Source of the DNA: Mycobacterium angelicum
Lineage (GTDB): Bacteria; Actinomycetota; Actinomycetes; Mycobacteriales; Mycobacteriaceae
Length of the DNA: 64,000 nucleotides
Direction of reading: 5' to 3'
NCBI RefSeq assembly: GCF_002086155.1
Contig: NZ_MVHE01000006.1
Span: 62,001-126,000 of the forward strand
Below, piece by piece: positions 51,836 to 59,893 of this stretch. The notes beneath the pieces were generated by a model. The model did no database searches, was not told the origin of the DNA, and saw only the letters and a list, made by a program, of their open reading frames with translations. The stretch's first letter is position 1, and every line of letters starts with the position of its first letter. The position numbers and the translations under genes are program-made.

Positions 51836-53456
51836 TGGCCAGCGTGGCACAGCACGTGTCGTCGGGCAGCTGGTGAGTCGCCACCACGACGGTCCGTTGT
51901 GGTAGCAACGTGGAATCGCTACTCAGTAGATCAGTGAGCAAAAGCTCGGCGTCGGCCGCGTCGAGATGCTCGGTGGGTTCGTCGAGCAGCACGATTTTGG
52001 CGGGCGAGAGGATCGCTCGGGCCAGCAGCAACCGCCTGCGCTGACCGGCCGAGACCGCTTGTGCGCCACCGGTCAACACGGTCGCCAGGCCCGCCGGCAG
52101 GCCGGTCAGCCACCCGCCGAGGCCGACCAGCTGCAGGGTGGCCGTCAGTTCCTCGTCGGTGCAGTCGCCCCGGGCGACCAGCAAATTGTCCCGGACCGTG
52201 GTGGCGAAGATGTGCGCGTCCTCGGCGAAAAATGTTATCCTGCTGCGTAATTCGGCTTCATCGAGGCGGCTCAGCTCAATTCCGTCCAGGTATATCTGCC
52301 CGCATATTGGCGGCAGCAGGCCGGCCAACGTCATCAGCAGTGTCGTCTTGCCCGAACCGCTGGCGCCGGTGACAGCCAGCCGGGCCCCCGGTGTGAGGTC
52401 GACCGCCGCATGAATCGACTGCGCCGCAGTGTGACCGGAACGGAGATCAGCCGATAGCCGGCCGTGGACAGCGGGTGGCGATAGCGGCGCTGTGGGTTCA
52501 GCGGGGTGGGCCGGGGCCAGGTCCAGCAGGCGATGTGCGGCGATTCGGGATCGCGTCATCTGGATGGCGGCGGCGGGAAGGGCGTTGGTCGCCTCGAATG
52601 CCGACAGCGGCAACAACATCAGGATTGCCAGCGTCGTCGGCGCAACCGTAGGCGCGATGGCAATTCCAGCCACCACCGCACCGAGCACGCTGACCGCGAT
52701 TGCGGCCGTCGGCATGGCCTCGGCGACGGCGGCGGGCCGTGCGGCTGCATCGAGGGCTGCACCCCAGGCGCGTTGCCGCCGTTGCGATTCGGCGATGATC
52801 CGCGGCAGTGCGCCGGCGACACGAAGTTCGGGTCCATGTTCGAGTGCGACGAGCGCGGACGTGTCACGCTCGGAATGATGCTGGCGGGCAAGGGTTTCCT
52901 GCGCCGCGGCGGCACGGCCCGCTAGCCACGGCGCGACTACTCCGGCGACCACCAGACAGATCGCGAGTATGCCGGCGGCGGGCACCGAGATGATTCCGAC
53001 AATCACGGTCGCCGCGATCGCGAGCACGGCGGCGACCCCGATCGGCACCACGGCGCGCACCAACACGTCGGCCAGGGCGTCGACGTCAGCGCCGACACGT
53101 GCCACCAGTTCGCCGCTGTGCAGCCGAACGGTGGCCGAGGCCGGCCCGTGCGCCAGCCGCTCGTAAAGCCGCACCCGGGCGGTGCCCGCCGCGCGCAGCG
53201 CCGTGTCATGGGTGGCCAGTCGCTCGCAATAGTGCAAGACGCCTCGCGAGATCGCGAACATGCGCACTGCCACTACCGCGACGGACAGGTCGAGGATCGG
53301 AGGCATCTGCCAGGCGCGGGTGATGAGCCATGCCGAAACACCGGCCAGCGCCAGGGCGCTGCCCAGCGACAGCACCCCGAGCGTGATGGCGACCAGGATC
53401 CGCGGCAGCCGGGGCCCCAATAGCTCTATCGCTGGGCTGGCATCACACCGGCGCAT
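51810..53456 (-). CDS. cydC: ABC transporter CydC, cytochrome bd assembly
   Basis: The 548-aa half-transporter has six helices over about 20-310 and an ATPase domain with Walker A GASGSGKTTL, the signature VSAGQRRRL and Walker B KIVLLDEPTEHLD. The CydDC heterodimer is needed for cytochrome bd assembly and moves thiols or haem across the membrane. ATG 53454-53456 overlaps the cydD stop by 14 bp. The order cydA-cydB-cydD-cydC is the mycobacterial one. The signature lacks the usual LSGGQ form, reading VSAGQ. Confidence 0.95.
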   Translation of the reverse strand: MRRCDASPAIELLGPRLPRILVAITLGVLSLGSALALAGVSAWLITRAWQMPPILDLSVAVVAVRMFAISRGVLHYCERLATHDTALRAAGTARVRLYERLAHGPASATVRLHSGELVARVGADVDALADVLVRAVVPIGVAAVLAIAATVIVGIISVPAAGILAICLVVAGVVAPWLAGRAAAAQETLARQHHSERDTSALVALEHGPELRVAGALPRIIAESQRRQRAWGAALDAAARPAAVAEAMPTAAIAVSVLGAVVAGIAIAPTVAPTTLAILMLLPLSAFEATNALPAAAIQMTRSRIAAHRLLDLAPAHPAEPTAPLSPPAVHGRLSADLRSGHTAAQSIHAAVDLTPGARLAVTGASGSGKTTLLMTLAGLLPPICGQIYLDGIELSRLDEAELRSRITFFAEDAHIFATTVRDNLLVARGDCTDEELTATLQLVGLGGWLTGLPAGLATVLTGGAQAVSAGQRRRLLLARAILSPAKIVLLDEPTEHLDAADAELLLTDLLSSDSTLLPQRTVVVATHQLPDDTCCATLAITDVAGAA

Positions 53457-55200
53457 AGTCCACCCGGCTCTCGGCGGTCACGACGACGACCCGGTCGCCG
53501 ATCGCGACGACCCGTTCGCGATGGCCGACGACCACCACGGTCGCACCGGCGCGGGCACGCTCGACGAGGGCCGCGAGGACGTGGTCCTCGGTGCGGGCGT
53601 CCAGGTGTGCGGTCGGTTCATCCAGCAGTAGCACGGCTTTGGGCGACCCAAGCGCCCTGGCCAGGCCCAAGCGTTGCCGCTGGCCCAGGGAAAGCCCCAC
53701 CCCACCGCGTCCCAGCACGGTATCCAGCCCATCGGGCAGCTCGGCCAGCACCGCGTCGAATCCGGCCGTCGCACAAGCTCTTTCAAGATCGTCCAGGGGG
53801 CCGAACAGCAGCAGATTGTCGCGTACGGTTCCGGGCAGCAGCACCGGGCGCTGCGGCAGCCAGGACAATTGCCGCCACCAATCGGCCGGCGTGAGTTCGC
53901 CCACCTCGACCCCGGCTACGGTGACCCGTCCGGCCGACGGCGGGGTGAGTCCCGCGATCACCTGCAGCGTGGTGGTTTTGCCGGCGCCGTTAGGTCCGGT
54001 CAGCACGGTCACCCGGCCGGGTTCGATTACCGCCGTCAGGTCACGCGGCGCGCGGCCGTCCCGGGCCGCGACGCTGAGCCCCGCCAGGCGAATCTCGGCG
54101 CCCCGGGCGGTGACGGTGTGCCCGCGCGGTCTTTGCGGCTCCGGCTCGCCGATGAGCGCGAAGGCCTTGTCAGCCGCGGTTTTACCGTCCTGGGCCGCAT
54201 GGAATTCCACGCCGACGCGGCGCAGCGGCCAGTACACGTCGGGTGCGAGCAGCAGGACCGTCAAACCGGCGGTCAAACTCATCTCGCCGAACAGCAAGCG
54301 AAGGCCGATACTCACCGCAACCAGCGCCACCCCGAGCGTGGCCAGCAGTTCCAGCACCAGCGCCGACAGGAACGCGATCCGCAGCGTCGCCATGGTCGAG
54401 CGTCGATGTGCGGCACCGAGTTCGGCGATGCGCTGTTCCGGCCCGCAAGCCCGGCCCAGTGCGCGCAACGTTGGGATCCCGGCGATCAGATCGAGCAACC
54501 GTGCTTGCAGCGTGGTCATCGCCGCCAGTGCTGCCGCCGATCGGTCGGCGGTGGCCATTCCGATCAGCACCATGAAGATCGGTATCAGCGGCAGCGTAAT
54601 CGCCACGATCGCCATCGATTTCATGTCGTAGACGGCGATCACCGCGACGGTGGCCGGGGTCAGGATCGCGGCCAGCAGCAGCGTCGGCAGATAGCCGGTG
54701 AAGTAGGGGCGCAGGCCGTCCAGGCCCCGGGTGACCACGACTGTGGCAGCGTCGCGTTGTGCGGCCAGCACACTGGGCTCGCGCGAGGTCACCGCGGCCA
54801 GCACCTGGCCGCTGAGATCGGCAATGATCGCGGTGGCTCCCCGTTGTCCTAAGCGCGCCTGTAGCCAGTGCGTCAGCGTGCGGATTACCCACAGCACCAA
54901 CAGGATTGACAAAGGTTCGGCCCAGCAGCGCAGGCAACGAGCCGAGGGGTCGGCCACCACCCGTGCGACGATGCCCGCCAGGACTATCGCCGAGCCGATG
55001 GCGCAGCCGGAGATCACCACGCCGCAGCCCACCGCCGCCACCAGGTAGCGGCGCAGCGCTCTCGAGGCCCGCAGCAGGCGTGGATCCAGCGGCGCCCGCG
55101 TTGTAGAGGCTCTAGCGCTCAGGATGGTCGCCTGGTCAGGCCGATCGACGCCGGTATCCGCTCGGCTGAAATCCGTTGCCGGAAAACCCAATACGTCCAT
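53443..55200 (-). CDS. cydD: ABC transporter CydD, cytochrome bd assembly
   Basis: This is the partner of CydC, with six helices and an ATPase domain: Walker A GPNGAGKTTT, signature LSLGQRQRL and Walker B AVLLLDEPTAHLD. The conserved protein begins near LDPRLLRASRALRRYLVAAVG. No ATG, GTG or TTG codon lies between the cydB stop and that point. Candidates are ATG 55198-55200 inside cydB (585 aa, 82-bp overlap, used here), TTG at 55191, or CTG 55120-55122 in a CTGA overlap with the cydB stop (559 aa). The CTG is attractive by spacing but a rare start. The function is certain; the start is not. Confidence 0.92.
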   Translation of the reverse strand: MDVLGFPATDFSRADTGVDRPDQATILSARASTTRAPLDPRLLRASRALRRYLVAAVGCGVVISGCAIGSAIVLAGIVARVVADPSARCLRCWAEPLSILLVLWVIRTLTHWLQARLGQRGATAIIADLSGQVLAAVTSREPSVLAAQRDAATVVVTRGLDGLRPYFTGYLPTLLLAAILTPATVAVIAVYDMKSMAIVAITLPLIPIFMVLIGMATADRSAAALAAMTTLQARLLDLIAGIPTLRALGRACGPEQRIAELGAAHRRSTMATLRIAFLSALVLELLATLGVALVAVSIGLRLLFGEMSLTAGLTVLLLAPDVYWPLRRVGVEFHAAQDGKTAADKAFALIGEPEPQRPRGHTVTARGAEIRLAGLSVAARDGRAPRDLTAVIEPGRVTVLTGPNGAGKTTTLQVIAGLTPPSAGRVTVAGVEVGELTPADWWRQLSWLPQRPVLLPGTVRDNLLLFGPLDDLERACATAGFDAVLAELPDGLDTVLGRGGVGLSLGQRQRLGLARALGSPKAVLLLDEPTAHLDARTEDHVLAALVERARAGATVVVVGHRERVVAIGDRVVVVTAESRVDYAPV

Positions 55201-56168
55201 CCCTGGTACACCACGGTCAGCGGAGCGAAGATCGCGGTGACCCAGGTCATGATCTTGAGCGTGTACGGAGTCGAGGAGGCGTTGTATATCGTCACGCTCC
55301 ATTGCTCGTTCAGTGTCGAAGGCACCAGATCTGGGTACAGCGCACCGAACAGCAGCACCACGACGGCGGCCACGACCAGCAGCACGCACACGAACGCCCA
55401 GCCGTCGGAGGCGCGTCGCCACACCAGCAGCACCGCCGCCAACTGTGCGACCACCGCCACTCCCAGCGCCGCCCACGTCCACTGCTTGCCGTACACCAGC
55501 TGCGTCCAAACCCCAAATCCGGCAACCAATCCCGTCACCGGCAGGGCAAGCCACAAGCCGATGCGGTAGGCACTGTCCCGGATCGGGCCCGCGGTCTTCA
55601 AAGCCAGGAACACCGCGCCGTAGAACAAGAACAGGCCGGTGGTCGCCAAGCCGCCAAGCAGCGTGTAGACGTTGAGCACGTCGGTGATGGACAGGTGAAT
55701 GTGACCGTTGGCGTCCACCGGAAGCCCGCGCACCAGAATCGCGAACGCCACGCCCCACAGCAAGGCGGGCAGCCACGACCCGGCCGCGAGGCCGAAATCG
55801 GCCCAGCCGCGCCACTTGGTGTCGTCGACCTTGCCGCGCCATTCGATGGACACCACGCGCAGGATCATGCCGAACAAGATGGCGAGCAGCGGCAGATACA
55901 GCGTGGAGAACACGGTGGCATACCACCCGGGAAAAGCGGCGAACATCGCTGCGCCCCCGGTGATCAGCCAGACCTCGTTGCCGTCCCAGACCGGGCCGAT
56001 GGTGTTGAGCGCCGCGCGCCGGTTGGCTTCTCTATCGCCTTTGTTGTCCGAGCCGACCCGGGCCAGCGGCTCCATCAACATGCCCACGCCGAAGTCGAAG
56101 CCCTCGAGGACGAAGAAGCCGAGGAACAGCACCCCGATAATGCCGAACCAAATTTGTTGAAGTCCCAC
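55119..56168 (-). CDS. cydB: Cytochrome bd oxidase subunit II CydB
   Basis: The 349-aa protein starts at GTG 56166-56168 with AGGAG 8 bases upstream. Eight to nine helices are predicted. Family blocks are FFVLEGFDFGVGML, NTIGPVWDGNEVWLITGGAAMFAAFPGWYATVFS and NASSTPYTLKIMTWVTAIFAPLTVVYQGWTYWVF. With CydA it forms the high-affinity quinol oxidase that is important under low oxygen or when the bc1-aa3 route is blocked. It begins 20 bp after the cydA stop. The open frame extends far upstream through cydA, but only as an accident of high GC. Confidence 0.97.
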   Translation of the reverse strand: MGLQQIWFGIIGVLFLGFFVLEGFDFGVGMLMEPLARVGSDNKGDREANRRAALNTIGPVWDGNEVWLITGGAAMFAAFPGWYATVFSTLYLPLLAILFGMILRVVSIEWRGKVDDTKWRGWADFGLAAGSWLPALLWGVAFAILVRGLPVDANGHIHLSITDVLNVYTLLGGLATTGLFLFYGAVFLALKTAGPIRDSAYRIGLWLALPVTGLVAGFGVWTQLVYGKQWTWAALGVAVVAQLAAVLLVWRRASDGWAFVCVLLVVAAVVVLLFGALYPDLVPSTLNEQWSVTIYNASSTPYTLKIMTWVTAIFAPLTVVYQGWTYWVFRQRISAERIPASIGLTRRPS

Positions 56169-56188
56169 TGGCCAGCTCCTATCTAGGG

Positions 56189-57646
56189 TCAGTAAGCGAA
56201 CGACAGGGGAGCCACCTCGTCGTCGCTGGGTGCTTGGGGCGCAGCGGGTTCCGCATCGTGTTCCTGCGGGCCTTCGACGATGTAGCGCTTGAGCAGCCAG
56301 AACCAGACGACTGCGAGCACCCCGTAGATCAGCGTGAACGTCGCCAACGAGGTGACCACCATGGCGGGAGCGTGGTTTGACACACCTTGGGCCACGGTGA
56401 GTCGCAGCTGTTGATCGCCGGTGGGATTCGGAACGACAATCCAAGGCTGGCGGCCCATTTCGGTGAATACCCAGCCGGCGCTGTTGGCCAAGAACGGTGT
56501 GGGGATGGTGAGCAGCGCGAACCAGGCGAACCAGCGCTGATTCGGGATCCGGCCGCCGCGGGTCAGCCATAGCGCCAGCAACGCGAACAGCACCGGAATC
56601 GCCAGCAGACCAATCATGATGCGGAACGACCAGTAGGTGACGAACAGGTTGGGCCGGTAGTCGTTGGGCCCGAACCGCTGTTGGTAGTCCTGCTGGATGT
56701 TGCGCACGCCTTGCAGCGTGACGCCGTCGGTGAGGCCTTCGGCCAGGAACGGCAGCACGTAGGGCACCTCGATGACGCGGGTGAGGCTGTCGCAGTTGTT
56801 CTGCCTGCCGACGGTCAGGATGGAGAAGTTGGGATCGGTCTGGGTGTCGCACAACGATTCCGCCGAAGCCATTTTCATCGGCTGTTGCCGGAACATCAGC
56901 TTGCCCTGATAGTCGCCGGTGAAGAACAGGCCGGCGGTGGCGGCCAGCGCAACCCAACATCCCAGGATGGTCGCGGGGCGATACATCGCGCGGGTGCCGG
57001 GGTCGACGGTCGAGGTCCGGGAGCGGACCAACCACCAGGCGCTGACGGCGGCGACGAAGGTTGCTGCCGTCAGCAGGGCGCCGCTGACCGCGTGCAAGAA
57101 CGCCCACTGCGCGGTGTTGTTGGTGAGCAGCGCGAAGATGCTGTTCAGTTCGGCGCGGCCGGTGGCCGGGTTGTAGTGCGCGCCAACCGGATGCTGCATG
57201 AAGGAGTTCGCCGCGATGATGAAGAACGCCGAGACGTTGACCCCGATCGCGACGATCCAGATACACGCCAGATGCACCAGTTTGGGCAGCCTGCTCCAGC
57301 CGAAGATCCACAACCCGATGAAGGTGGACTCGAAGAAGAAGGCGGCCAGGCCTTCCATGGCCAGCGGGGCCCCGAACACGTCGCCGACGAACCGCGAGTA
57401 CTCGCTCCAGTTCATCCCGAACTGAAATTCCTGCACGATTCCCGTCGCCACGCCGATGGCGAAGTTGATCAAGAACAACTTGCCGAAGAACTTGGTGAGG
57501 CGATACCAGGCGACGTTGTCGGTGACCACCCACGCCGTCTGCATCACCGCGAGCAGCGGTGCCAGCCCGATGGTGAGCGGCACGAAAATGAAGTGGTAGA
57601 CGGTGGTGATACCGAACTGCCACCGCGATATGTCGACGACATTCAT
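56189..57646 (-). CDS. cydA: Cytochrome bd oxidase subunit I CydA
   Basis: The 485-aa protein carries the haems. The start ATG 57644-57646 (MNVVDISRWQFGITTVYHF) is preferred over the ATG two codons upstream because GGGAG then sits at normal spacing. Residues for haem binding are in QFGITTVYHFIFVPLTIG (His), the GMNWSEYSRFVGDVFGAPLAMEGLAAFFFESTFIG segment (Glu) and the later KMASAE and GWVFTEMGRQPW sequences. The quinol loop is the short-Q type. First gene of cydABDC. The 1.3-kb region beyond contains unrelated genes. Confidence 0.97.
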   Translation of the reverse strand: MNVVDISRWQFGITTVYHFIFVPLTIGLAPLLAVMQTAWVVTDNVAWYRLTKFFGKLFLINFAIGVATGIVQEFQFGMNWSEYSRFVGDVFGAPLAMEGLAAFFFESTFIGLWIFGWSRLPKLVHLACIWIVAIGVNVSAFFIIAANSFMQHPVGAHYNPATGRAELNSIFALLTNNTAQWAFLHAVSGALLTAATFVAAVSAWWLVRSRTSTVDPGTRAMYRPATILGCWVALAATAGLFFTGDYQGKLMFRQQPMKMASAESLCDTQTDPNFSILTVGRQNNCDSLTRVIEVPYVLPFLAEGLTDGVTLQGVRNIQQDYQQRFGPNDYRPNLFVTYWSFRIMIGLLAIPVLFALLALWLTRGGRIPNQRWFAWFALLTIPTPFLANSAGWVFTEMGRQPWIVVPNPTGDQQLRLTVAQGVSNHAPAMVVTSLATFTLIYGVLAVVWFWLLKRYIVEGPQEHDAEPAAPQAPSDDEVAPLSFAY

Positions 57647-57718
57647 TGTCATCTCCCGATGCTGCGGCGGGTTACAAAACAGGTACGACGGAGTGTAGTA
57701 GACGGGCCGGGGCCGACG

Positions 57719-58309
57719 CTACTGTTGCAGCGATTGCGATGCCTTGCGAATGCCGAACGCCGAGACGATCTCGAAGACGCCGATCACGACCAGCCAGACG
57801 CCGACCACGATCGCCAAGGTGATGATCGACGCGAAGGGTGACGCCATGACGACGATGCCGGCGATCAAACTGAGCAGGCCGACGAAAATCGACCATCCCC
57901 GGCCGGGCAGCGTCGGGTCGCTGATGGCCGACACCGTCGTTGCGACACCGCGGAAGATGAACCCGATGCCGATCCAGATGGCCAGCAACAGCACGGCATT
58001 ACCGAAATGCCGGAAGGCCAGCACGGCCAGGATCAGTGCGGCGGCCCCGCTGATGAACAGCAGGATCCGGCTGCCGGCCGAAACATGCAACGCGAACGCG
58101 AACGCGACCTGTGCGATACCGGTCAGCACCAGGTAGACCCCGAACGCGATGGCTGCGGCCAGCACCGATATTTGCGGCCAGGCCAGCACCAGGACACCGA
58201 GGACCACTGATAGAACCCCGGAGACCAGCGTCGATTTCCACAAATGCGGTAGCAAACTTGGGACAGGGAGGGGTGCAGGGCTTGCTTGCATGGCACCAGT
58301 GTGACGCAT
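57719..58309 (-). CDS. HdeD/DUF308-family membrane protein (Rv1624c-like)
   Basis: The 196-aa protein has six predicted helices in three pairs, matching DUF308 repeats: LVSGVLSVVLGVLVLAWP, the paired repeats SGAAALILAVLAFRHFG and VGLLSLIAGIVVMASPFASIITL. HdeD is an acid-stress membrane protein in E. coli, but mycobacterial members have no assigned role. An in-frame ATG at 58291 is an equally good start. It lies 66 bp from the cydA start and 28 bp after cya, in the same direction. Confidence 0.85.
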   Translation of the reverse strand: MRHTGAMQASPAPLPVPSLLPHLWKSTLVSGVLSVVLGVLVLAWPQISVLAAAIAFGVYLVLTGIAQVAFAFALHVSAGSRILLFISGAAALILAVLAFRHFGNAVLLLAIWIGIGFIFRGVATTVSAISDPTLPGRGWSIFVGLLSLIAGIVVMASPFASIITLAIVVGVWLVVIGVFEIVSAFGIRKASQSLQQ

Positions 58310-58337
58310 GTGACGGTTCTGGTACAGGGGCTAAGGG

Positions 58338-59678
58338 TCAGACTCGTGCGGTGCGCGGGTCCTCGGCTACCAGGTGGCCGGGTTCTTCGGCCTGTTTGGG
58401 GGCCTTGCGGCCCACGAGGTACCACGTGCGCATGGCGCCTTTGCCTTTGACGTCGATGACCCCGCGCTCTCGCAGCACGAACTCATCCTTCAGGCGCTGG
58501 TAGACGGCGTCGGGCACCTGGATCTGCCCCACCGAGTCGGTGGATTCCATCCGCGAGGCGACATTGACCGCGTCGCCCCATACGTCGTAGAAGAACCGGC
58601 GAGAACCCACCACACCAGCGACCACCGGACCGGTGGCCAAGCCCACCCGTAGCGGCACGGATCGCCCGTGCGGATCCTTCAGCTCGGCGGCGACGGCGAC
58701 CATGTCGAGGGCAAAATCGGCCAGCGCTTCGACGTGGTCGGGCCGGGGCCGGGGAACACCGCTGACGACCATGTAGGAGTCGCCGCTGACCTTGATTTTT
58801 TCCAGCTGATGCTTGTCCACGAGTCCGTCGAACGCGCTGTATAGGCGGTCCAGAAAGCGCACCAGATCGGCTGGCGCGGTGCTGCTGGCGCGCTCGGTGA
58901 AGCCGACGATGTCGGCGAACAGCACCGAGGCCTCGTCGTACTTGTCGGCGATGACATTGCGCTCGGGCTCTTTGAGCCGCTCGGCGATGCTGGCCGGCAA
59001 CATGTTGGCCAGCAGTGCCTCCGAGCGCTCGTGCTCGGCCTCCATGGCCGCTTCGGCGCGTGCCGTGTCGCGCAGCGCGAACCAGACGGTCACCACCACC
59101 ACCACGCACGCGGACACCGTGGTGATGACGAAGCCCATCGACTGGGCCCAGGCCGGCTGCAGTCCGGTGTCGCGCGGAATCAGGAACTCCGAGGCGATGA
59201 CCAGGCCCGCTGCGGTCGCGGCCAGGACACTGGCCAGCACGATGTGCTCAACGCCCAGCACCAGCACGACCAGGCAGGTGCCGACGATGAAAAACAGCTG
59301 GGCGCCTGATCCGGTTCCGACTTCCCAGGCACTGGCGAACACGGTGACGTAGGCAGCCGCAATGAAGGTCAGGGGAGCCACCAATTCTCCGAAGCGGTGC
59401 AGCATGGGGATGCTGGCGAAGATCAGCCCGGCCGCGAGGTTGATCGAAATGACCTGCCAGAGCCACGAGCCCATCAGCAATTGCGCGGCCACGAAGCTGG
59501 TCGTCACGACAACCGACATCCAGGCGGCGATGCTGAGTATCCGGGCCCGGCGTGCAGCAATGGCTGCGTAGTGCTGGTTAGGAGCGCCGGCATGAGCGCG
59601 AGCGGCCGCCACGCAGTCCGGACGCTGCTGCGACCCGTCGGCTCCTGTTAGTGGGGCGCCACATTTCTTAGCCACCAC
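58338..59678 (-). CDS. cya: Membrane class III adenylate cyclase (Rv1625c-like)
   Basis: The 446-aa protein has a cytosolic N-terminus of about 45 residues, six helices (about 47-200), a linker helix with ERSEALLANMLPASIAERLKEPE, and one catalytic domain (about 245-420). Metal aspartates are in SVLFADIVGFTERAS and VSGDSYMVVSG, the adenine-specifying Lys/Asp in EKIKVSGD and YDVWGDAVNVASRMES, the latter also giving the transition-state Asn and Arg. It dimerises to form two sites, as with half of a mammalian cyclase. GTG 59676-59678 follows a TACGCT box by 7 nt, so leaderless translation is likely. Confidence 0.95.
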   Translation of the reverse strand: MVAKKCGAPLTGADGSQQRPDCVAAARAHAGAPNQHYAAIAARRARILSIAAWMSVVVTTSFVAAQLLMGSWLWQVISINLAAGLIFASIPMLHRFGELVAPLTFIAAAYVTVFASAWEVGTGSGAQLFFIVGTCLVVLVLGVEHIVLASVLAATAAGLVIASEFLIPRDTGLQPAWAQSMGFVITTVSACVVVVVTVWFALRDTARAEAAMEAEHERSEALLANMLPASIAERLKEPERNVIADKYDEASVLFADIVGFTERASSTAPADLVRFLDRLYSAFDGLVDKHQLEKIKVSGDSYMVVSGVPRPRPDHVEALADFALDMVAVAAELKDPHGRSVPLRVGLATGPVVAGVVGSRRFFYDVWGDAVNVASRMESTDSVGQIQVPDAVYQRLKDEFVLRERGVIDVKGKGAMRTWYLVGRKAPKQAEEPGHLVAEDPRTARV

Positions 59679-59685
59679 GAATCAC

Positions 59686-59691
59686 AGCGTA
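59686..59691 (-). promoter_or_regulatory. -10 box of a probable leaderless cya promoter
   Basis: On the minus strand TACGCT fits TANNNT and ends 7 bases before the GTG start of the cyclase gene. No Shine-Dalgarno is present. Confidence 0.5.
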
Positions 59692-59893
59692 ACCTTTGAG
59701 CTCGACGTTCACCGGACGTCTTCGGGCACCTTCCGATTTCACGCGTAAACCGGGCGCGAACAGCTTGAGCAAACCTCAAGTGCCTTGCCTGGGGCGGGCA
59801 TATGATGCGTTCCTGCCAACTGGTCGGTGGAGAGCCGGCTGAGCGTTCTGACCTGGTAGGACGAAGCGGTGCCGACCGATCGCGAGGTGTCAG

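Noticed and set aside
53443..55926. An 827-codon version of cydD
   Set aside because: The first 240 residues are an off-frame reading of cydB. Conserved CydD sequence begins only near 55090.
55119..57623. An 834-codon open frame on the minus strand covering cydB and most of cydA
   Set aside because: Only the part from 56168 down encodes CydB. The upstream part is an alternative frame of cydA with Arg/His/Pro-rich translation, open because of high GC.
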